Below, in pieces: positions 28,000 to 35,486 of a stretch of 64,000 nt of DNA. The position numbers were made by a program, and so were the translations under genes. Source of the stretch: Clostridiaceae bacterium (lineage in GTDB: Bacteria > Bacillota > Clostridia > Peptostreptococcales > Natronincolaceae); the NCBI GenBank assembly GCA_018432235.1, contig JAHDLO010000016.1, positions 110,814 through 174,813 of the forward strand, in the 5' to 3' direction. The notes under the pieces were generated by a model. That model did no database searches, was not told where the DNA came from, and worked only from the letters and a program-made list of their open reading frames with translations. Position 1 is the first letter of the stretch. Each line of letters starts with the position of its first letter.

Positions 28000-29031
28000 A
28001 TGGGCATACAAAAAATGAAGACAATATTACATGGCTTGAAGGATATCATTGATACTGAATTTAACCTTATCGATGACAGTGGCTATATTCTTCATAGTAC
28101 TGATTTTAATAGAATAGGCAGCTATGACAGGCATGTATCTGCCTTAGATTTCAGCAGTAGCTTTATAATTGAATTCGAGGGATATATCTATTGCTACAGC
28201 CATCATCAGGAGGAAAGGTGCATTATCTCCATAAAGGGAATTGATGCGGATAACAGAAGGCTTGCAAAAATTATTGAGGTTTTTATAGGTGCCAAGGATA
28301 TGGGCTTTTCCAGAAATGAATTTCTTAAGGGCATTTTATTAAATACCATTTCCGATCCCTCACTGGAGACCCTTTGCTTAAAGCATGATATCAATCCAAA
28401 GGGCAGTGTACGCCTTCTGGCTGTTGAGGCCACAGAAGAGCTTATGGGGAACCTGCAGGAAATACTGACGGCACTTCTTGGTGACCCAATAGTGCAAATC
28501 AAAAGCAATACCTATGCTGTTATCAATAGAAATGACGACAAGGACATAGCACATCCCGCATACTTGTCTGATGTATTGGCTACCGAGCTTTTATATAAGG
28601 TTAAAATTGGTATCGGTGCATCTGTTGAAAATGTGAAGGACTGGCATTTTTCTTTAAGAACAGCGGAGACCCTTATAGAACTAGGCAAGGTCTTTCTTCC
28701 GGAGCAAAATACTTACACCTTCAAAGACTTGGCCATTCCAATGCTTACCTCCGGACTGCCACCGCAGGAGCTATCGTATTTGATGAAGCATTTTAATTGC
28801 AGCATAGACAAAATAATATCCAACAATGAGCTATTAGTAACCGCCCGAGGGTTTTTTAAAAACAATCTGAATATCACCGATACCTCCAGAAGCCTTTATC
28901 TTCATAGAAACACTCTAATTTACAGACTAAATAAAATCCAAGAGATAACAGGCTTTGATCTAAGAAACTTTAATGACGCGTTGCTTTTTAATATTATGAT
29001 AAACGGCCATCAGTCCTTAAAGCTAACCTGA
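28000..29031 (+). CDS. PucR/CdaR-family transcriptional regulator
   Basis: 343 residues starting MGIQKMKTILHGLKDIIDTEFNLIDDSG. An N-terminal sensor segment resembles the sugar-diacid recognition region (to ~110). A degenerate GGDEF-like middle part follows (about 120-250). The C-terminal PucR HTH_30 reads NLNITDTSRSLYLHRNTLIYRLNKIQEITG (~290-320). GGAGG lies nine bases before ATG 28000; the longer ORF overlaps the upstream gene. It follows the MsmX-like gene by 67 bases and could control it or the oligosaccharide locus. The target is not shown by the sequence. Confidence 0.82.
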   Translation: MGIQKMKTILHGLKDIIDTEFNLIDDSGYILHSTDFNRIGSYDRHVSALDFSSSFIIEFEGYIYCYSHHQEERCIISIKGIDADNRRLAKIIEVFIGAKDMGFSRNEFLKGILLNTISDPSLETLCLKHDINPKGSVRLLAVEATEELMGNLQEILTALLGDPIVQIKSNTYAVINRNDDKDIAHPAYLSDVLATELLYKVKIGIGASVENVKDWHFSLRTAETLIELGKVFLPEQNTYTFKDLAIPMLTSGLPPQELSYLMKHFNCSIDKIISNNELLVTARGFFKNNLNITDTSRSLYLHRNTLIYRLNKIQEITGFDLRNFNDALLFNIMINGHQSLKLT

Positions 29032-29108
29032 AGAAGTCAAGGGGACGCTTTGTTTGGCACGTTTTTCTGAAAGAAGTCAAAGGGACGTTTTGTTTGACAC
29101 GTTTTTGC
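29032..29108 (-). repeat. Two tandem ~40-bp REP-like units
   Basis: GAAGTCAAGGGGACGCTTTG followed by TTTGGCACGTTTTT, then the same again with small changes at 29072. This is the reverse complement of the repeat at 17715. The first unit begins right after the stop of the PucR-type gene. Confidence 0.75.
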
Positions 29109-29152
29109 TTGTATATTAAACAAGTAAAGCCCTTCTAAATTAAACGCAAAAA

Positions 29153-29181
29153 GGTGACAAGAGAACCGTCCCCCTGTCACC
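29153..29181. repeat. REP-like unit of a second type, GGTGACA...TGTCACC
   Basis: GGTGACAAGAGAACCGTCCC followed by CCTGTCACC; the ends GGTGACA and TGTCACC are inverted repeats. It overlaps the last bases of the ATPase gene read from the minus strand and supplies its TGA stop. Confidence 0.75.
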
Positions 29182-29875
29182 TGAATAGTTTTTCTTTATA
29201 TGCCGCTAGATCCTTTGCTCTATGCCTACGCTCCCCTTTGGGTATGTCTATGGTTTCATGACGTATTAGCTTTAGGGGCAGCCCTTCAAAAAAATAAATG
29301 TCATCTGCTAAATATAAGGCTTCCTCCATATCATGTGTAATTAAAATGGTTAAGAGCCTTCTTTCCTCAACATATTTCCCAACATAGTCCATTAAAGCGC
29401 TTTTTAGCTCTAAATGTACGCCCTTAAAGGCTTCATCCAAGATCATTATTTCTGCTTCATAGGCCAAAGCCCTTGCTAATGCAACCCTCTGCCGCATCCC
29501 ACCGCTTAATTCTGCAGGATAGCTGTTCTTAAATGCCTCTAGCTCCACCAGCTTAAGATGATAATCGATGACTGCCCTCAATTTATCCTTGTCATAGCTT
29601 TTTTTTAATACAAAGCTGAGGTTTTCCTGGATTGTGGCCCAGGGTAACAGTCTGTCCTCCTGAAATACATAGGCCATCCGTCTATCCTGCAATCCCGCTA
29701 TAGTGCCGTTATCGGCCTTCAATAAACCTACGATAAGATTTGCTAAGGTTGTCTTTCCGCAGCCGGAGGGACCAAAAAAGCAATGAATTTTGTTATCGCC
29801 GAGGCTGAGGTTCAAATCAGAAATGACCTGAAGGCTATGATATGCCTTATATATCTGCTGTACTTCTATTGTCAT
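29177..29875 (-). CDS. ABC transporter ATP-binding protein (SsuB/TauB/NrtD-like)
   Basis: 232-residue importer ATPase. Walker A GPSGCGKTT (~37), Q-loop 'AYVFQEDRLLPWATIQENLSFVL', signature ELSGGMRQRVALARALAYEAEI and Walker B 'MILDEAFKGVHLELK'. The '...EDRLLPW' box is characteristic of the nitrate/sulfonate/taurine and thiamine-precursor import group. It overlaps the permease gene by 29 bases. The TGA stop lies in a REP-like element, so the last few native residues may have been lost or replaced. Substrate unknown. Confidence 0.9.
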   Translation of the reverse strand: MTIEVQQIYKAYHSLQVISDLNLSLGDNKIHCFFGPSGCGKTTLANLIVGLLKADNGTIAGLQDRRMAYVFQEDRLLPWATIQENLSFVLKKSYDKDKLRAVIDYHLKLVELEAFKNSYPAELSGGMRQRVALARALAYEAEIMILDEAFKGVHLELKSALMDYVGKYVEERRLLTILITHDMEEALYLADDIYFFEGLPLKLIRHETIDIPKGERRHRAKDLAAYKEKLFR

Positions 29876-30671
29876 TCTCCTTTGCCCCCTTTGCAGCGGA
29901 ATAACCCTTCACCTTTGTGTTGCTGTTTAGCTCAATCATTTTTACAAACAGCAATTCAAAGGCTATACTTAATAAAATAATGACCAATGTCCAAGCAAAT
30001 AAATCTGTAGAATCTAAATAAACCTTTGAGCTGTATAATTGCGTGCCGATCCCGTACCTTGGATGACTCAATACCTCTGCAGCCACACTTACCTTCCAGC
30101 CAACACCTAGGCAGGTGATGCAAGCAGCAAAAAAATATGGCTTAATGCTGGGTAAATAGATATGCTTTGTGATATTAAATAGGCTAACCCGATAAACCTG
30201 CGCCATCTCCAACAGCTTTTTGTCAACGCTATTAAAGCCAGATACGACATTTGTCCAGATCACAGGAAAGCACATCAGAAAGCAGATAAAAACTGGAATC
30301 CGTGACGAAGGAAACCAAACGATGGCAACTAAGATAAAAGACACCACCGGCGTCGATTTTATTGCTATTATCATGGGCTGTAGCAGATCATGCAGCAGCC
30401 GGTTTAGGCTACAGAGAATACCTAACAGCCCCCCGACTACCATGGAGATTATTAGCCCCGCAGCCACCCGAAGCATAGAATGTGCCACAGAAGCCCAAAA
30501 GCTGGTCAATACCAATAATTCCTTCAATCGCAGCAGCACATTTAATGGAGAAGGGACATAGATGTCCCTCCCGATTTTAATATAAACCATTTGCCATATC
30601 AGCACCCAAAACATGAGTATGGACAGCTTGTACAGCATAGTTTTGCTATTTCTTATAATAGAAGCCTTCAT
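29847..30671 (-). CDS. ABC transporter permease (SsuC/TauC-like)
   Basis: 274 residues with about six helices, and the EAA-like loop 'EMAQVYRVSLFNITKHIYLPSIKPYFFAACITCLGVGWKVSVAAEVL' (~150-195) of the COG0600 family. The N-terminal 'GRDIYVPSPLNVLLRLKELL' is the usual periplasmic segment after TM1. It overlaps the binding-protein gene by 26 bases and the ATPase gene by 29, so all three are one operon. Confidence 0.88.
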   Translation of the reverse strand: MKASIIRNSKTMLYKLSILMFWVLIWQMVYIKIGRDIYVPSPLNVLLRLKELLVLTSFWASVAHSMLRVAAGLIISMVVGGLLGILCSLNRLLHDLLQPMIIAIKSTPVVSFILVAIVWFPSSRIPVFICFLMCFPVIWTNVVSGFNSVDKKLLEMAQVYRVSLFNITKHIYLPSIKPYFFAACITCLGVGWKVSVAAEVLSHPRYGIGTQLYSSKVYLDSTDLFAWTLVIILLSIAFELLFVKMIELNSNTKVKGYSAAKGAKENDNRSTADI

Positions 30672-31671
30672 CAGCTAATTTTCCCCCGATTGATTTTGGT
30701 TCAAAGCTGTAAAGCACCTGGTACAGCTCCTCTAAGGATGCCTTGGCCTCTTCAGCATCAATGTATACGATATTTGAGTAGGGAATTGCATTTTTAGCAA
30801 CAGCCGCGTTTGGTAATATCCCATACTTTGCTATAAGCTCCGCTGCCTCTGCTTGACTATTATTGACAAAATCTACTGATGCCTTGTATTCGTCAAGGAA
30901 GGCATCTAATACTGGCTTATGATTTTCTGCAAAATCCTTCTGAACAATAATTACTCCCATAGCCAGCTCAGCTGAATTATCTGTTGCTTTTCTCCATTCT
31001 TCTGTGATATCCAGTGCGATTCTAAGATCAGGGTTTTTCATCATGGCGTTGGTGACATGGGGCTGAGGCAGTAAGCCCAGCTTCACATCCCCTGTTGCCA
31101 TGGCCGCCGCCAGCTCTGCATGCTGTAGCTTAAAGTCAATTATGACATCCTTATCCAGCTGAAGCTGATTTGCCTTTAAAAGATACTGAAATATAAAGTC
31201 CGGCATCGATCCCTTCCCACTGGAATAGAGGGTCTTGCCTCTTAGGTCCGCCATTGACTGTATGGTATCTCCGTCTTCCAGAAGATATAGTACCCCAAGG
31301 GTATTTACCGCTGCCAGCTGTACCTGTCCCTCAGTCCTATTATATAAAACCATAGCAAGATTGGCAGGAACAGCAGCTACATCCACCTCGCCATTAATGA
31401 TTTTGCCCACCAGCTCGTCGGGGCTTCCCAACAATGTGAAGTCATAAGCATTTTCTGCTTCATCAGCATCTGCCTTTTCTATCAGATTGACCATTCCCAT
31501 GCCAGTAGGCCCATTTAATGCTGCTACTCTTACCTTTGCCTTCTCTAGAATTTCTTTTCCCTCATTGCTGGGTTCCTCTACTGTGGGGCTTGTATTGCTG
31601 CAGGCTGCCAAATTTACAACCATAGCTAAAGCCACAAATAAAAAAGCTAGCTTTCTTACCATATGTTTCAT
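30646..31671 (-). CDS. ABC transporter substrate-binding lipoprotein (SsuA/TauA/NMT1-like)
   Basis: 341 residues. Signal peptide with lipobox NLAAC (Cys ~25), then 'KVRVAALNGPTGMGMVNLIEK' and 'GEVDVAAVPANLAMVLYNR', the two lobes of COG0715-type receptors. 'LAAVNTLGVLYLLEDGDTIQSMADLRGKTLYSSGKGSMPDFIFQYLL' is close to the usual hinge text. ATG 31671 follows GGAGGGATTAACA; the longer ORF start has no site. First gene of the import operon. The ligand could be an aliphatic sulfonate, a thiamine precursor or another small anion or amine. Confidence 0.88.
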   Translation of the reverse strand: MKHMVRKLAFLFVALAMVVNLAACSNTSPTVEEPSNEGKEILEKAKVRVAALNGPTGMGMVNLIEKADADEAENAYDFTLLGSPDELVGKIINGEVDVAAVPANLAMVLYNRTEGQVQLAAVNTLGVLYLLEDGDTIQSMADLRGKTLYSSGKGSMPDFIFQYLLKANQLQLDKDVIIDFKLQHAELAAAMATGDVKLGLLPQPHVTNAMMKNPDLRIALDITEEWRKATDNSAELAMGVIIVQKDFAENHKPVLDAFLDEYKASVDFVNNSQAEAAELIAKYGILPNAAVAKNAIPYSNIVYIDAEEAKASLEELYQVLYSFEPKSIGGKLADEGFYYKK

Positions 31672-31902
31672 TGTTAATCCCTCCATAATATGTAAATAAT
31701 AATCGCTTTATAAAACTCCCCTTCCTAATAAGCAAACGAATATACTATCATTAAAGTATACACGGAATTAGGCAGCTGTAAGATAGACCAGTCAGTTGAA
31801 AAACAGGACAATTTATTTTCTACCAGACCCTTCCTACTTAGTAATAATTCCCTCTTTAGTTTAGTTTTCCTTCCTTATTGAAGCATAAAATTATCATGTT
31901 CT

Positions 31903-31926
31903 AAAAAAAAGAGCCCCTGAGGGCAT
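31903..31926 (-). terminator. Short terminator downstream of tspO-like gene
   Basis: Minus strand reads GCCC-TCAG-GGGC then TC and eight T. The stem is short but the T run is strong. It is about 45 bases past the TspO-like stop. Confidence 0.55.
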
Positions 31927-31969
31927 GTATATCATACTCATAATATCATAAATATATGTAAACACTTAG

Positions 31970-32464
31970 CTATTTATTCAATTGCCAAACATAGTAGTTG
32001 AGTACGCCAGCAAAGGCTACCCATAGGAGATAGGGCACCATCAGAAGCCCCGCCACCTTATCCAGCCTGTAGAATTTTATGGTGGTAATGAGTATTAAAA
32101 TCCATAGGAAAATCAGCCATAATAGAGCAATCCCCCGAAGCTGTAGCCCAAAGAACAGAATCGACCATAGAAAATTGGCCATTAGCTGAAGACCATAAAA
32201 GATTAGGGCGCTTTTTACCTGCGGCCGGTAGCTACCTAAGCTATAAATTCTGTAGGATGCAATACCCATTAATATATATAGTATTGTCCAAACCACAGGA
32301 AATACCCAAGAAGGCGGTGCAAAGGCGGGCTGTATCAGATTTTGATAATCCTCCATGGTATTGCCTGAAAGCCGGGCGCTCAGGAAGCCTACTATTAGGG
32401 GTATTGCAATACTTACCAGCAATTGAAACACATTGGTTCTTCGAAGGGAACGAGATTTTTTCAT
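31970..32464 (-). CDS. tspO: TspO/MBR-family membrane protein
   Basis: 164-residue, five-helix membrane protein of the translocator/peripheral benzodiazepine receptor family, which binds porphyrins and related ligands. The conserved stretch 'QPAFAPPSWVFPVVWTILYILMGIASYRIY' (helix 2 and preceding loop) and the end 'LLWVAFAGVLNYYVWQLN' (helix 5, WxxFA..LN) are plain. The ATG at 32464 (MKKSRS) is preferred; a GTG nine bases upstream is possible. Monocistronic, physiological role not shown. Confidence 0.9.
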   Translation of the reverse strand: MKKSRSLRRTNVFQLLVSIAIPLIVGFLSARLSGNTMEDYQNLIQPAFAPPSWVFPVVWTILYILMGIASYRIYSLGSYRPQVKSALIFYGLQLMANFLWSILFFGLQLRGIALLWLIFLWILILITTIKFYRLDKVAGLLMVPYLLWVAFAGVLNYYVWQLNK

Positions 32465-32563
32465 CGGGATCACTTTCCTTTCTTTTATTCCATAATATCT
32501 TATCACTATTAATAATATTATATAAGGCTAGCTACCCTAAAAGAACCCTATAGTCAATCCGTT

Positions 32564-33469
32564 TTAAAGGATTAACTCAGTTTTAAAAACAATAACCGCA
32601 TCTCCTGAAATTCTTACCGCTGTCGGTTGTTCGTTATTAATTTCTACCTCAACAGCTATGACGCCTGCCCTACCCATAGCCTCTCCCTGCTTTGCCTTGA
32701 ATTTGAAGTGTGAGCCATTGTGACTTACCATGCCGTGCTTTATCAAGTATGCACCTAATGGCCCATTGGCATTGCCGGTGACAGGGTCTTCGTTAATGCC
32801 GACGGCAGGTGCAAACATTCTCCCCTTTACTAAAATATCCGCCTCTGTTGAATCCAGTGTGAACACATAATACCCATTGCAGCCAATCTCTTTACTAAGG
32901 ATGGCAAGTTTAGAAAAATCAGGTTCCAGCATATCTAGCTTACTCTGATTTTGAATCCCTATCATCACCTTTGAATGTCCCGTAGATACAATTTGTATTC
33001 TGCTCTCTTCGTGCAAATCCGCTTCTGTTAACCCTAAGGCAGATAATAAGCTGCTTTTATTTACACCCTCTATGTAATCACCAAAATCTATTTTTCCTTG
33101 AGTCATGATGATGCTGTAATCATTTTCTTTTTTTTCAATTTTAACCGGCAACACCCCTGCACCACTCTTTTGCATAACCTGGATTGTATCAAGGTTGTTT
33201 TCAATTGCCCTTGCATAATGGGCAGCTATAGTGGCATGCCCACAAATTGGCACCTCCATTTTCGGTGTGAAATACCGAATATATAGATCATGATCATTGT
33301 CTTCTGAAGAAAAGATAAAGGCTGTTTCTGAATTATTAAGCTCTCTGGCAATCTTTTGCATGTCTTCTTCCCTAAGCCCATCGGCATTTGTTATTACGCC
33401 GGCTGGGTTACCCGTGAAGGGCCTTTTAGTAAAGGCATCAATCTGGTACAAATTATATTTGATTTTCAT
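32564..33469 (-). CDS. PhzF-family isomerase/epimerase-like protein
   Basis: 301 residues with the duplicated DAP-epimerase-like fold. 'YQIDAFTKRPFTGNPAGVI' at the N terminus, catalytic Glu in 'NNSETAFIF' (~48), 'PICGHATIAAHYA' and, in the second half, 'VGINEDPVTGNANGPLGAYLI' are the PhzF signatures. Members outside phenazine biosynthesis have mostly unknown reactions. GGGAGGG lies upstream of the ATG. It stands alone with no phenazine genes nearby, so a phenazine role is unlikely. Confidence 0.9.
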   Translation of the reverse strand: MKIKYNLYQIDAFTKRPFTGNPAGVITNADGLREEDMQKIARELNNSETAFIFSSEDNDHDLYIRYFTPKMEVPICGHATIAAHYARAIENNLDTIQVMQKSGAGVLPVKIEKKENDYSIIMTQGKIDFGDYIEGVNKSSLLSALGLTEADLHEESRIQIVSTGHSKVMIGIQNQSKLDMLEPDFSKLAILSKEIGCNGYYVFTLDSTEADILVKGRMFAPAVGINEDPVTGNANGPLGAYLIKHGMVSHNGSHFKFKAKQGEAMGRAGVIAVEVEINNEQPTAVRISGDAVIVFKTELIL

Positions 33470-33610
33470 TTGAATCCCTCCCTGTATTTAGTATTATTAT
33501 ATATTTTATAATCCTTATGACAAGTACCCACTTTTTAGTTAGGTACATTACCTTTTTGTAAGTATCCAAGAGCACAAGTAGCTTCGCCGCCATTGTTTTC
33601 CAATGAAATC

Positions 33611-33643
33611 AAAAAGCCCCCATGAGAAAATAATAGGGGCTTT
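33611..33643 (-). terminator. Terminator of the MMPL/heptad-repeat operon
   Basis: AAAGCCCC pairs with GGGGCTTT around a 14-base loop. On the minus strand a T run (GCTTTTTGATTT) follows. It begins 14 bases after the stop at 33657. Confidence 0.8.
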
Positions 33644-33656
33644 CTAATATTAGTTA

Positions 33657-35486
33657 TTAACGTCTAAAAAGCTTTAAGAATCTAGTCCAGAAATTATCCT
33701 TTTCTGCTTCCTGCTTAGGTGCTTCTTCAACCTTTACTTTTTCAACAGCTTCTGCTCTAATGACAAATTGAACCGCTTTAGTCCCATCGTTTTTATCTGA
33801 TACAAAGGAAACTGGTGTAAAATCTGACTTATCATATTGACTCAGCATTTTATCAATTTCCTTCTCAATTTCCTGCGGCATATTTTTAACGCCATTGCTT
33901 AATTCCTTACTGCCTGAATGCAGCTGATTTATGCCACCGTGAATTTCAGCTGTACCACCTGCGGTACCTATGACACCTGCATTAAGCTGAGAATAATTTT
34001 CCGCCAACTGGTTTACCCCACCAGTGTAAGCAATAAATCCTTCATGAAGTCCATTATAATTTGCTGAAAGCTTGGAAAGGCCTTCTGTTAGTTGCGACAT
34101 CTGATCCAGTCCCTGCTGTCCCGCCATGGCTGCCCCGATTTGTGTTGAAATTGTAGTTAAGGAAGCTGCTATGGTATTATTTGAAGCTATGATCTCTGTA
34201 AGACTACCTTCAACCGCTGCAAAGGCTGGATTAACAGCTTCATAGGTGCCCTTAATCCTCTGTCCTGCTGAATAGAATGCCACCAGCTGATCAATCATAT
34301 CCTTTTTGCCTGGATTCGCCATGTAAAGAGCCGTCAGCTCCTGCTGTGATATATTACTGTTTGGAAGCTCCAATATCGCTGAGTCTAGTGCAGCGTAGGC
34401 CTTAGCGTAGTTTTCCTTCAGCTGTGTCAAGCCATGTGAAATCCCATCCAGCCCTGCCGCCAGCTGTGAAAGCCCCTCCGGCAGCTGAGCTAAAGCACTG
34501 AGGTCCATTCCCCCTGAGGGCCGCTGTAGGGATGCCGCGATGGTATTCAATGCATTTTTTACTTCACTGGAGCCTTCAATAAGCTGCTGAGAGCTGCCCT
34601 TTATGGCTACTAAGCCATCATTGAAGGCCTTAGAGCCCTCCGCCAGCTCTGATGCCCCTTGATTTAATTCTGCTGCACCCTTCTCCAGCTTGCCGATACC
34701 ATCATTTAGAGCAGCAATCGCTTCAGAAAGGGTACTCATATTATCTGTCATGTCACCAGTATCTGGTGCATCAATCATCATTGAAAAGGGCACTGCAGAT
34801 ATCTCTATACCCTTCATGCTGAAATCAATAACATCTGCTTTAACCGACAAGCTGCCATTGTTGCCGGGCATAACCGTATAGGTAATAAGCTTATTTTCGC
34901 CAGCATTTGCAATTGTGCCACCCTCAGCCTTAATGTTGCTGCTGCTTAATGCATCTAAGGTTATTGCCACCTGTAAGAGATAATTGTCAAAAAAGCTTTG
35001 GTCTACCGCTGAATTTCCGTTGCTTTCCACCCTTATCTCTAAGCTTCCCTCCTGCCCCGCCAGCTCAGAAGGATCAATTTTCTTACCATCCAAATAATAA
35101 TCTATTTTAAAGCGCCAGGGCAGCAATTGCTCCTTTAGCGTTCCTTGATAATAGAAGCGTCCCTCTGATGCCTTTGCGACTACTTGGTCATTGCTCAATG
35201 TTATCTCTTCGGTATTTGTCAGGTTTTTTAGTGAAGTAAAGTGACCATAATCTGTAACAATACCAGCCTGGGGTATTTCCAGAATATTGACAGCATATAT
35301 CTCCTTTATTTTACCATCTGCCATCAGATTAGCGTAAATGACCTCTTCTCTGGCAGTGGTCTTTACCTGTGTATCGGGAATACTTGTAACTGAAAGCTGA
35401 TTTGTGGCAGCCCCCTCACCAAAAAGAGGAGTAATTAAGGCTGCCGATATTAACACTGCTGCAACACCTTTATATAATTTCTTCAT
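33657..35486 (-). CDS. Secreted coiled-coil protein with Leu-x-x-Gly heptads, partner of MMPL exporter
   Basis: 609 residues. Cleavable signal peptide (MKKLYKGVAAVLISAALITPLFG), a beta-rich N-terminal domain of ~200 residues, then heptads such as 'LNDGIGKLEKGAAELNQGASELAEGSKAFNDGL' (about 260-320 and again 500-550) of the YhgE/Pip-associated type. The C terminus is basic and ends with a weak hydrophobic patch (FWTRFLKLFRR). The gene overlaps the MMPL gene by 17 bases. Together they resemble RND/MMPL exporters whose extracytoplasmic partner is a separate heptad-repeat protein. Exact role unknown; possibly an adaptor spanning the wall. Confidence 0.75.
   Translation of the reverse strand: MKKLYKGVAAVLISAALITPLFGEGAATNQLSVTSIPDTQVKTTAREEVIYANLMADGKIKEIYAVNILEIPQAGIVTDYGHFTSLKNLTNTEEITLSNDQVVAKASEGRFYYQGTLKEQLLPWRFKIDYYLDGKKIDPSELAGQEGSLEIRVESNGNSAVDQSFFDNYLLQVAITLDALSSSNIKAEGGTIANAGENKLITYTVMPGNNGSLSVKADVIDFSMKGIEISAVPFSMMIDAPDTGDMTDNMSTLSEAIAALNDGIGKLEKGAAELNQGASELAEGSKAFNDGLVAIKGSSQQLIEGSSEVKNALNTIAASLQRPSGGMDLSALAQLPEGLSQLAAGLDGISHGLTQLKENYAKAYAALDSAILELPNSNISQQELTALYMANPGKKDMIDQLVAFYSAGQRIKGTYEAVNPAFAAVEGSLTEIIASNNTIAASLTTISTQIGAAMAGQQGLDQMSQLTEGLSKLSANYNGLHEGFIAYTGGVNQLAENYSQLNAGVIGTAGGTAEIHGGINQLHSGSKELSNGVKNMPQEIEKEIDKMLSQYDKSDFTPVSFVSDKNDGTKAVQFVIRAEAVEKVKVEEAPKQEAEKDNFWTRFLKLFRR

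Noticed and set aside
29032..29181. Short direct repeats that could suggest a CRISPR array
   Set aside because: Only two units, no regular spacers and no cas genes; the same units occur singly elsewhere, so they are REP-like.
32564..33469. Phenazine biosynthesis gene
   Set aside because: PhzF-like proteins are widespread without phenazine pathways and no other phz gene is nearby.
33657..35486. Internal sequence repeats of the secreted protein as a DNA repeat or recombination site
   Set aside because: They are heptad repeats of a coiled-coil protein, in frame and degenerate at the DNA level.
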